From an uncultured Bizionia sp. (GTDB taxonomy: Bacteria > Bacteroidota > Bacteroidia > Flavobacteriales > Flavobacteriaceae), in contig CANMCF010000011.1 in assembly GCA_947496215.1 (NCBI GenBank), forward strand, positions 1-64,000: DNA of 64,000 bases, written 5' to 3'. How positions within the stretch are numbered: position 1 is the first letter of the stretch; each line of letters starts with the position of its first letter. The notes under the pieces are model-generated. The model did not search any database. It was given only the letters and a program-made list of their open reading frames with translations, and was not told where the DNA came from. Below are positions 1 through 6,870 of this stretch, piece after piece. The position numbers and the translations under genes are program-made.

Positions 1-1155
1 ACGGTACCTGATGGAGCTTCGGATCCTGGGAACTCTTCCACTTCGGAAGCGACAGTCTCCGGCACGTACTCTGTGGTTGTCACGGACGCCAACGGTTGTA
101 CGGCAGAGGCCAGCACGGACTTCACGGTTTACCCAAGCCCAGAATGTTTTATTGTAGCAGTCGATCAAGGAACCAGCATCCTTTTGGACGCTAGTACCTC
201 TACTGGTGATACATTCCAGTGGGCATTGAATGGAGTAGACATACCTGGAGCAACGAACGCCACTTATTTGGCAATTGAAGAAGGGGTTTACAGCGTGACA
301 GTTACGAATGAATATGATTGTTCTAGTACTTGCTCTTATACCATAGATATAGAATGTGGAACTTCTTGGGCCAGATCTGTAGATGGTTTGAGCAGTTGTA
401 ACAATTCATTTGGTTGTACAGGAAATAATTGGGGGTGGACTACTCAAATAAGCCCAAGTAGCACACCGTATGAGTTTGATCTTCTCGAAGGAGCTCCAAA
501 TGAATGTCATGGAAATGGAAGTACAGGAGACCTCGTTGGTAAAGTCTACGTTTCATACAACGGGGGTATACCAGTTGTAGATATTGAGATGGTTGATGGA
601 GAACACTTCATTTACAAATGGCATATACATACAAGTTGTGATAAACCACTTCCTATCAAGAAGAACAAATGTGTCATGGCTCCAGGTCAGTTTGGTTGTT
701 CTGCAACTGTAGGGAATGCAACAGAGCTGATGGATGTATTGTCTGGATGTGATGATGCTGCTAGTTGTAGTGGTGACATGTGGATTTCAATTCATGCGGA
801 GACCTGCGATTTAATCCCTATGGATACTGATGGTCATGATGGAAAAGAGGTTGAACCTCAATTTTTGTCGAATGAAGAATTGAATTCATCATATGAAAAT
901 GAAACAACGGTCAAAGCTTATCCAATTCCATTTGAAAATTCACTGAATTTGGATGTCAAAATTGGATACACTGCTCCATTGGATATTCAAATATTCGATG
1001 TGAAAGGTAGATTGGTATTCTCATCAAACAGTAAAAAGGTGAAATCTGGTATCAATCGAATCCGATTGGATGTGGATAATCTTCCTTCTGGCTTTTATTT
1101 TATGAAAGTCAATACTGGAAGTGAAATAATCACAAAGAGGATTCTTTCCAGATAG
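1..1155 (+). CDS. Secreted T9SS-sorted protein, 3' part only
   Basis: The reading frame is open from the first base, so the 5' end lies outside the window; the first in-frame GTG at 73 is not a believable start. The first residues look like the end of a SprB/PKD-like adhesin repeat (VVVTDANGCTAEAS), followed by a second Ig-like repeat. Next comes a cysteine-rich stretch (about 360-840) with a W-G-W, Y-x-F-D-L, G-K-V-x-V-S-Y pattern that resembles a domain common in secreted Bacteroidota proteins. The last 75-80 residues form a typical T9SS type A sorting domain (YPIPFENSLNL, FDVKGRLV, LPSGFYFMKV, ending KRILSR). I infer a cell-surface or released protein. The substrate is not identifiable. 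A strong hairpin follows the stop. The first 150 bases are clearly more GC-rich than the rest of the gene. Confidence 0.85.
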   Translation, partial: TVPDGASDPGNSSTSEATVSGTYSVVVTDANGCTAEASTDFTVYPSPECFIVAVDQGTSILLDASTSTGDTFQWALNGVDIPGATNATYLAIEEGVYSVTVTNEYDCSSTCSYTIDIECGTSWARSVDGLSSCNNSFGCTGNNWGWTTQISPSSTPYEFDLLEGAPNECHGNGSTGDLVGKVYVSYNGGIPVVDIEMVDGEHFIYKWHIHTSCDKPLPIKKNKCVMAPGQFGCSATVGNATELMDVLSGCDDAASCSGDMWISIHAETCDLIPMDTDGHDGKEVEPQFLSNEELNSSYENETTVKAYPIPFENSLNLDVKIGYTAPLDIQIFDVKGRLVFSSNSKKVKSGINRIRLDVDNLPSGFYFMKVNTGSEIITKRILSR

Positions 1156-1187
1156 ACGAAACATAGTTGACAATTCATTAAAAAAAA

Positions 1188-1219
1188 GCGAGGTACTTGC
1201 ATTATTGCAAGTGCCTCGC
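1188..1219 (+). terminator. Rho-independent terminator of the T9SS gene
   Basis: A 14-bp stem (gcgaggtacttgca / tgcaagtgcctcgc, one G-U pair) with loop ttat is preceded by an A-run and followed by a T-rich stretch. It lies 33 bases after the stop at 1155. Confidence 0.9.
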
Positions 1220-1644
1220 TTTAGTTTAAACATTTTATTGTTTTTATTTCAGTTTTTTTATAAACGCTTTAATTTCCTAATTCTTTAGAGGTTTTTCAAA
1301 CATTGAATTCATCGTTTTGGAGATTTGTATTGTAGTCTATTTGCAAAAGCGATTGTAAACGTATTTGAGAATTAAAACTCGAAGTTTCTCCATAATAATC
1401 TTTTATGTTGTTTTTGTATCTGGTTGTGGCTATCTTGGTATTTATTGAAATTTTATAAAGACCATATTTTCAGTAGACTTCTTTCTTGTCAAAATTTCAA
1501 GATGCTTTTTATATAGATTGTAACCTAAAAGTTGTCTATTGTCATTTTTGTAAAATATTTATTGAAGAAATTGAGTCAATTCCATTCCTAATATATTCTA
1601 TATGGTTTTCGTCTTTAGAAGTAACTAATGTCATTAAAGCATGA
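1220..1644. other. AT-rich non-coding stretch
   Basis: I see no convincing gene, RNA or repeat here. It separates the terminator of the secreted-protein gene from the transposase relic and may include unrecognisable 5' IS sequence. Confidence 0.5.
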
Positions 1645-1659
1645 TATTATTCTTTTTCA

Positions 1660-2232
1660 ATTGTTTCCATTAATTCAAGTCATAACTATCCGATACACCC
1701 CAATCGGTTAAATCAGAGCTTTAAAGTAAACCGGGCTAGGCAAGTTTGGGCGTCTGATATTACTTACATTGAAGCCAGTAATCCTTACTGTAATTATTGA
1801 CCTATTCGACAGAAAAGTTATTGGATGGTCCTTGTGCGAAGACATAACCGCTGAAAACATCGTTATTGCAGCTTGGTATGCAACAGTAGTTACAAGATCG
1901 ATTACTAAAAAACTGATTTTTCACCCAGATAGAGGTTCTCAGTATGCTTGTACGAAGTTCAGTGAAATCCTTAAAAGTTACAAGAAACTTGTTAAGCAAA
2001 GTATGAATCGAAAGGGGAATTGTTGGGATAACGCAGTAGCTGAATCGTTCTTTAAGAGCTTGAAAGTAGAATGGGTGAACAAAAATCAATACAACGAATG
2101 CTCTGAAACTGAAACTTCCATTTTTAAATGGGTAGAGACTTGGCATAACAGGAATCGAAGACACTAGCATTGAACTTTAACACAATTTGTGAATTTGAAT
2201 TAGAAATGAATCATAAACAATTAGCAGCATGA
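1660..2232 (+). pseudogene. IS3-family transposase (OrfB) relic, frameshifted
   Basis: Three consecutive frames together encode the C-terminal integrase core of an IS3-type OrfB. Frame 1 (about 1660-1780) reads SSHNYPIHPNRLNQSF then QVWASDITYI, carrying the first catalytic Asp. Frame 2 (1769-2167) reads LTVIIDLFDRKVIGWS, then FHPDRGSQYA with the second Asp, then GNCWDNAVAESFF with the Glu, up to NRNRRH. Frame 1 then resumes (2167-2232) with ALNFNTICEFELEMNH and ends at TGA 2230-2232. There is therefore one frameshift with a small deletion near 1770-1785 and a second shift near 2164. The N-terminal part and OrfA are missing. A TGTCCA-type sequence at 2244 probably marks the right end. The element is inactive. 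Confidence 0.88.
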
Positions 2233-2355
2233 CCTTTTCTTAATGTCCATTTTTTGTTGCAAGTCCAGTTTTGTGAAGGGCTTTTGCAATATGATGCAGT
2301 GTCTAGTAAAACCCAAGTTTTTTAAATCCGCAAAACTTACTTAAAGGCGGTTTTA

Positions 2356-2559
2356 CTATTTGTTTATTTTCTGTTCCACTCCGATTAGGAAATACAAAAC
2401 AGCTCCAAAAAAATTGGTAAATAAAACTATACATAACCAAATAATTTTATTTTTTCCATTAAACTCACTTTTTATAATATCTATAAGAGCCATAATTGTC
2501 TGTAAAACCAAAAGAATCAATATAATTAAAATTAAGAATATTTGCCAAGTCCCAATCAT
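2356..2559 (-). CDS. Small PLDc_N-like membrane protein
   Basis: This 67-residue protein has two predicted membrane helices (about residues 5-27 and 40-60). The linker and second helix (ALIDIIKSEF, then NKIIWLCIVLFTNFFGAVLYFLIG) match the phospholipase D/cardiolipin synthase N-terminal family (PLDc_N), which often occurs as a stand-alone small membrane protein of unknown role. The start is the only ATG that places the first helix at the N-terminus. No Shine-Dalgarno is present, as usual in this phylum. It stands alone between an IS relic and non-coding DNA. Confidence 0.7.
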   Translation of the reverse strand: MIGTWQIFLILIILILLVLQTIMALIDIIKSEFNGKNKIIWLCIVLFTNFFGAVLYFLIGVEQKINK

Positions 2560-3279
2560 TTTTTTGTATGTTATTTTTTAGTTTTTATTATTGTTAAATT
2601 ACTTTCGTCATTATCTAACCTCCTTTTAAGGGGACTAGTTTTAAATTTAAAGCGTATTGGTTTAGTGATATGGTTAAGCATTGAAGTAAACTGTTGTTTA
2701 AGTGTAACTGTTTGGTGGTGTTTTGTTTAATTACGTGTTGTCTGAAATATATTGGCCAAATGTATAAAATATGAGAAAGTGACATTCACTGAAAACCATT
2801 AAAAACAATTTTACTTTAGTCATATGACGATGTTTTTCAATTTTTTATTGATGTTATGGACCTAAAAATCAAAATAGAGGTTGTAAATGTAGGTGTTCGG
2901 CTAAATGGGAAATTATAGGTAATCCATCGTTTTTTTTGTTAAATGTTAGCTTCGGCAATGGAAATGGTGTCGTAAACAATGTAACTAAGAAAATGAAAAG
3001 CATCAAAATAAAACGAATCAAATTCCAAATCAACAATGTTTCAGGTTGATTTTTTGTTTTCGAATTTAAAAATAGCGGATATTCTTACAATTAGATTGAT
3101 ATTCTTATTTTTGAAGACTTTGTTTATTTGATCAATTTGCGGCAATGTAATAGCATTCCTTCCTTGTCCAGAATCTAAATTCAATCAGTTCAGGATATGG
3201 TTTTAAACAAGTCTTCGGCCTAATGATATTTGTCGTAGATTATTGTGATTTCGTTTTACTATATTAATCCTTGGATGAT
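2560..3279. other. Gene-free AT-rich region
   Basis: No supported gene. Short open stretches of 35-60 codons exist on both strands but show no family motif. With the neighbouring IS relic this looks like eroding accessory DNA. Confidence 0.5.
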
Positions 3280-3816
3280 TTATTTGTTATAGAGTTGCTC
3301 TCTTTTTTCATTGTAATATACTTGACCTAGCTCATCCAAATAATCAATTCGAGTTAAGCTTATTAAGTCGTCATACACATACCTTTTTTGAAAATTGTCA
3401 TTTTTTGAATCAGGACCACTTATTTTGTGGCTTACAATAAAATTATTTCCTTTTTTTGAAATCTCAATTTCATACTTGTTTGTGTACCAGTTGTTTCTTT
3501 TGAAATGCCCTACCTCTGCAATTAACAGATCTTCATAATAAATCTGAAAGATGCTATGTCCATATTCTTGTCCGATTCTATTTTGTTGTTGACCGTTTTT
3601 GAATACAATTCGTTCGTTGATTTTTATCTGAACTTTATTTAAGTCAATATTGGAGTCGGTTTTAGTTAAAATAGTGTTGAACTCAAACAGGCGACAACCA
3701 ATTTTATTTACAATTGTATCAGTATTCACAAATGTTTTGAAAACAGGTTCTGAGAATATTGTCAATATAATTGACAATATTCCAATTTTGACAATATATT
3801 TAAATGGTCTACTCAT
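3280..3816 (-). CDS. Hypothetical membrane-anchored protein
   Basis: The protein has 178 residues. The N-terminus is basic (MSRPFKYIVK) and is followed by a hydrophobic segment at about 8-26, which could be a signal anchor or uncleaved signal. The rest is hydrophilic, rich in Lys, Asn, Tyr and Ile, with a predicted beta character. I recognise no family. The ATG at 3816 fits the membrane segment. It is an isolated gene in an AT-rich stretch, so it may be an accessory gene. Its length and normal residue composition support a real gene, but no homology can be claimed. Confidence 0.5.
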   Translation of the reverse strand: MSRPFKYIVKIGILSIILTIFSEPVFKTFVNTDTIVNKIGCRLFEFNTILTKTDSNIDLNKVQIKINERIVFKNGQQQNRIGQEYGHSIFQIYYEDLLIAEVGHFKRNNWYTNKYEIEISKKGNNFIVSHKISGPDSKNDNFQKRYVYDDLISLTRIDYLDELGQVYYNEKREQLYNK

Positions 3817-4295
3817 TCAAAGGATAGGCGGTTAGTATAAGAAATGTAGGTTGGTTCGTTTATATTCACGTTCGTTTGGTGTTGTTATTAGCTAAATATA
3901 AATATTTTTATTCTATAAACACCATAAATATATTATGGAAGACCTTATTGATATTCACAGATCCTTCTGCTTAATGGAAATTCCTTATGTTATTAATGCT
4001 TTTTTTTATTTGATAGATTTTCATTCGTTAGAAGTCAAACCAATTTCATTGTTTTAATGATTTATCCGTGAGGTGAAATTTATTGAGGATTTCAACAGAA
4101 GTAGACTTTTTTTGCTTTTTACAATGACTTTAAGATTTCGAAAAATTCATATGATAAACCAATAATACCAATGTTAGTGGTGTTTTGAAGTCGAAAAGAT
4201 TTATTTGAAAAATACGTAGCTCTACGTATTTCACAACTCGATTATTCATTTTACCTTTACATTGCTATCAATTGATTCTTAGGGAGAATTATTTT
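3817..4295. other. Non-coding stretch
   Basis: No gene, RNA or repeat is recognisable. It lies between the divergent hypothetical gene and the terminator-like hairpin next to the A2M relic. Confidence 0.45.
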
Positions 4296-4342
4296 AAAGG
4301 TTTCAAAAAAATGACATTGTTGTTTCTTGAAACCTTTTTTTT
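4296..4342. terminator. Terminator-like hairpin beside the A2M relic
   Basis: An 11-bp stem (aaaggtttcaa / ttgaaaccttt) encloses a 20-base loop and is followed on the plus strand by a T-run; the minus-strand reading also ends in T's. It lies downstream (minus strand) of the A2M gene relic, at the place where the two intact A2M genes also have terminators. Confidence 0.5.
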
Positions 4343-4400
4343 TGGTATGAAAACCCAAGAGGACAAATTACAGATTTAAAAATCTCTTCCTTTCTTGAAA

Positions 4401-4645
4401 TCATTTGATGTCGATCCTAATCCTAATACTTTCTATACGACCGTTGAATTTTGGAGCATATATGCTTTGTGTCATACTGATGTCATTGCTTATGTGTCTG
4501 GAGTTGTTCATCCTCATCTCTTTATCGAGCACGTAGACGCCTTTTGGGAGGTAGACGAAAAAGATATTGGTAGAATAGTAACTTTTGTTTTTATAATACC
4601 TCAAGTATCTTCTAGTATTCGCGTTGAGACAGCATACATGTCATT
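4401..4645 (-). pseudogene. Relic of an alpha-2-macroglobulin 3' end (bMG10 domain)
   Basis: Read on the minus strand, the last about 67 codons give YSTNIFFVYLPKGVYVLDK, MNNSRHISN, and QSIYAPKF, ending IRIDIK and TGA. This aligns without gaps to the C-terminus of both intact A2M genes (ASTNFFFDYLPKGVYVFEY, VNNAGNMSN, QSMYAPEF, ending in IK or IE). The similarity extends upstream to about 4640 at nucleotide level (gttgagaca against the intact copies' ctgagacaa, one indel), and then an in-frame stop appears. Everything 5' of this is gone. The plus-strand open frame 4395-4682 is merely its antisense shadow. The simplest reading is that a third tandem A2M copy existed and has been lost. Confidence 0.8.
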
Positions 4646-4783
4646 TGAAAATTTTAGGAGTACGAATTCAGTTTTAACATAAAAAATAGTAAAAGAAATA
4701 TTTTACATGAGAAAGGGATTGTTGGCTTAATGTTAACAGCTATCTATCCCTAGAAATTCAACTAAAGAATAAGTTGAATTTAA

Positions 4784-4838
4784 AAACACCACGATATATG
4801 GGAGCACTTAAAAATCAGAAAATTATAAAGTGGTGTTT
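4784..4838. repeat. Inverted repeat, loop 37 nt
   Basis: aaacaccac at 4784-4792 pairs with gtggtgttt at 4830-4838. On the minus strand the distal arm is followed by a few T's, so it could be a weak terminator for the dioxygenase gene. A second short hairpin (aaatgac / gtcattt, 4869-4885) overlaps that gene's stop. Confidence 0.35.
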
Positions 4839-4879
4839 AAAAAAACAAACAAAGCGAATGATCTATCTAAATGACGTGG

Positions 4880-5818
4880 TCATTTCTTTATGATTTTTTT
4901 ATAGTGAACCTGAAGAGCGTTAATTTTTAAGACACAGAAATATGTGCCGGAAGGTAAACTCGTTTGAGGTTTCCAAATAACTGTATATTTTTCGGGATTA
5001 AGTTGTTTCTCTCCAATGCGGGCAACTAATTGGCCTAACATATCATATATTTCAATTTTAATGTTAGATGGCTTATAAACACCATAATTGATGTGTAACT
5101 CATCTGAAAAAGGATTTGGGCTTACATCATATATAATACCATTGGTCAGATGGAGGTTATTAGTTCCAAGAGTACCATCTCCATCTATCGAAATGTCCCA
5201 AGTCCCCTCCAAGACACCACCGTTGTTTTCTAGGGGGATGGTTCGATGTGTTGCATCGAATTCACCAGAATCAATGGAAGCGGCGGCGTCAGTGGGTATA
5301 CTAGTATCACCTTCAAAGTAGAGCTGCGTCGTTAATGTGGGATACCCTGGTGGTGTTATCTTCAAGTGAATGTGGCGAGGTCTATATTGGCTACCGTTGA
5401 GATATTTTCCAGGCAATATGGTTTCAAAACTATAGAACCCTGCACTATTCGAAAGGACTTTTCCTCTTAAATGAAATCCAGAGTTGTCATATTCAGCTGC
5501 ATCATTGGCTTGCCAAACATCTAGTTCTGTATCGGGAATTATTTCTTCACAATCCAAAGTCTTTACGATTCCAGTGATGATTAGTCTGGTTCCCAGCTCT
5601 CCATTTGGAGCGATTTGACCATTGTTAACTATTGGAGCATTAGCAGTATAAAAGGGACCCTCTCCATAGTAATCTTCAGTTAATGCGTTGCAGTTGTTTT
5701 CTGTGTCTTTTTTTGTTATATCAATTCTTGTGTTGGTTTTTGCTAAAATTGGAGATGCCCCAATCGCCAAGGCAGTTAAAGCTGTGTTTTTTAAGAAATT
5801 TCGCCTATCTTTTTTCAT
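4880..5818 (-). CDS. Secreted intradiol ring-cleavage dioxygenase with T9SS C-terminal domain
   Basis: The protein has 312 residues. The N-terminus is a Tat-like signal (R5-R6-N-F-L-K followed by a hydrophobic stretch to ILAKT). Residues 45-220 form an intradiol dioxygenase domain related to protocatechuate 3,4- and catechol 1,2-dioxygenases. The four non-haem iron(III) ligands can be placed: Y110 (AAEY), Y139 (LPGKY), H149 and H151 (RPRHIH). Such enzymes open catechol rings between the two hydroxyl carbons. Residues about 230-312 are a T9SS type A sorting domain (VSPNPFSDELHI, YDMLGQLV, LPSGTYFCVL, ending IIKK). I infer an exported, possibly surface-attached enzyme acting on external aromatics or a protein-bound substrate. 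The divergent AraC gene is a likely regulator. The natural substrate cannot be told from sequence. Confidence 0.88.
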   Translation of the reverse strand: MKKDRRNFLKNTALTALAIGASPILAKTNTRIDITKKDTENNCNALTEDYYGEGPFYTANAPIVNNGQIAPNGELGTRLIITGIVKTLDCEEIIPDTELDVWQANDAAEYDNSGFHLRGKVLSNSAGFYSFETILPGKYLNGSQYRPRHIHLKITPPGYPTLTTQLYFEGDTSIPTDAAASIDSGEFDATHRTIPLENNGGVLEGTWDISIDGDGTLGTNNLHLTNGIIYDVSPNPFSDELHINYGVYKPSNIKIEIYDMLGQLVARIGEKQLNPEKYTVIWKPQTSLPSGTYFCVLKINALQVHYKKIIKK

Positions 5819-5926
5819 GCTATATTATTTTAATGGAAGTTGTTTTAACAAAAATATTAGTAAATTCACTTTTTTATGTTATAAAAAAATGTAAATAGCT
5901 TATGAATTTAGGTTTTTTTTGAGATT

Positions 5927-6772
5927 ATGAAAAAATGCAAAAATATTCCGGCTTATGATTTAGTGTCTGACTATAAAATAAACATAGAGTCTATATCTCA
6001 TATAAATCCTTATGATTTTAATGAAATTCATAGACATGGTTACTATGAGATTTTAGTGTTTGAGAAAGGAGGTGGTTATCAGCAAATAGATTTTAATAGA
6101 ATTCCAATTTTAGATTATAGTTGTTATTTGGTCAAACCTCGACAAATGCATTTGGTTAAAAGAGACGCAAAGGCCGATGGGATACTCATTCAGTTTACAG
6201 AGACAATGATATCATCTGACGTGTTTTTAAATGGGTTGTCACTTTTAAATCCAATGTTGAGCTCCGAAGTTTTATTTGAGAAAAATGAGGATATGGCTAA
6301 AGAGTTTATCGGTTTGATACATTCCATGAAGCTTTTGCAAGTAGAGAAGTCATATTTCTTCAAACAAAAAGCTGTTCATCTGTTGTCCAATTTATTATAT
6401 TCTCTGGAAGAATCATCGGAGGACTTCAGGAATACTAACAGATATGTGAATAATATGCTTGTTTTTAAATTCGTGGAACTTGTTGAGTTGAATTTAAATG
6501 CGATGTCGATTAATGAATATTCCAAAAGCCTGAACATTTCGAGTAAGAAACTAGGTTTGCTTATAAAAAAACAATTCAATACCACACCTTTAAAATATGT
6601 TCATGGTATTTTGTTACAAGCTATTAATAGGGATTTGTTTTTTAAAAAACTGAGTTATAAGGAAATTGCTTATAAGTATAACTTTGATAGTCCATCTAAT
6701 TTTAGCATATTCATAAAAAAGCATACAGGAAAAACTCCTTCTCAGTTGCAAGAATACTTAAGGGAATTTTGA
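5927..6772 (+). CDS. AraC-family transcriptional regulator
   Basis: The protein has 281 residues. The N-terminal half is cupin-like (INPYDFNEIHRHGYYEILVFEKGGG, and YLVKPRQMHLV), the usual effector-sensing part. The C-terminal 100 residues carry two helix-turn-helix units (SINEYSKSLNISSKKLGLLI, and SYKEIAYKYNFDSPSNFSIFIKKHTGKTPSQ), typical of HTH_18. It is divergently transcribed from the dioxygenase across a 108-base AT-rich spacer, which suggests that it controls that gene and itself. It ends 60 bases before a hairpin shared with the converging A2M gene. Confidence 0.88.
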   Translation: MKKCKNIPAYDLVSDYKINIESISHINPYDFNEIHRHGYYEILVFEKGGGYQQIDFNRIPILDYSCYLVKPRQMHLVKRDAKADGILIQFTETMISSDVFLNGLSLLNPMLSSEVLFEKNEDMAKEFIGLIHSMKLLQVEKSYFFKQKAVHLLSNLLYSLEESSEDFRNTNRYVNNMLVFKFVELVELNLNAMSINEYSKSLNISSKKLGLLIKKQFNTTPLKYVHGILLQAINRDLFFKKLSYKEIAYKYNFDSPSNFSIFIKKHTGKTPSQLQEYLREF

Positions 6773-6832
6773 TTCAAAAACCTAGATTAGACAATAGTTA
6801 ACGATTAATTGTCTATAGTAAATACTTCTATT

Positions 6833-6870
6833 AAAAAAGAAAGTCTCTAAACTTAGAGTCTTTCTTTTTT
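6833..6870. terminator. Bidirectional terminator between araC-type gene and A2M gene
   Basis: An 18-bp stem (aaaaaagaaagtctctaa / ttagagtctttctttttt, one mismatch) with a 2-base loop has A/T runs on both flanks. It can serve the plus-strand regulator and the minus-strand A2M gene, whose stop codon (6869-6871) touches it. Confidence 0.85.

Noticed and set aside
2360-2730. Two plus-strand open frames of 60-75 codons
   Set aside because: They overlap or flank the PLDc_N-like gene on the opposite strand, have no motif and have low-complexity hydrophobic composition expected from antisense AT-rich DNA.
3030-3180. Minus-strand open stretch of about 45 codons with DSGQGRNAITLPQID
   Set aside because: Short, bounded by stops, no family recognised; not enough to call a gene or a relic.
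4395-4682. Plus-strand open frame of 95 codons
   Set aside because: It is antisense to the decayed A2M 3' end; the minus strand carries the recognisable protein similarity.
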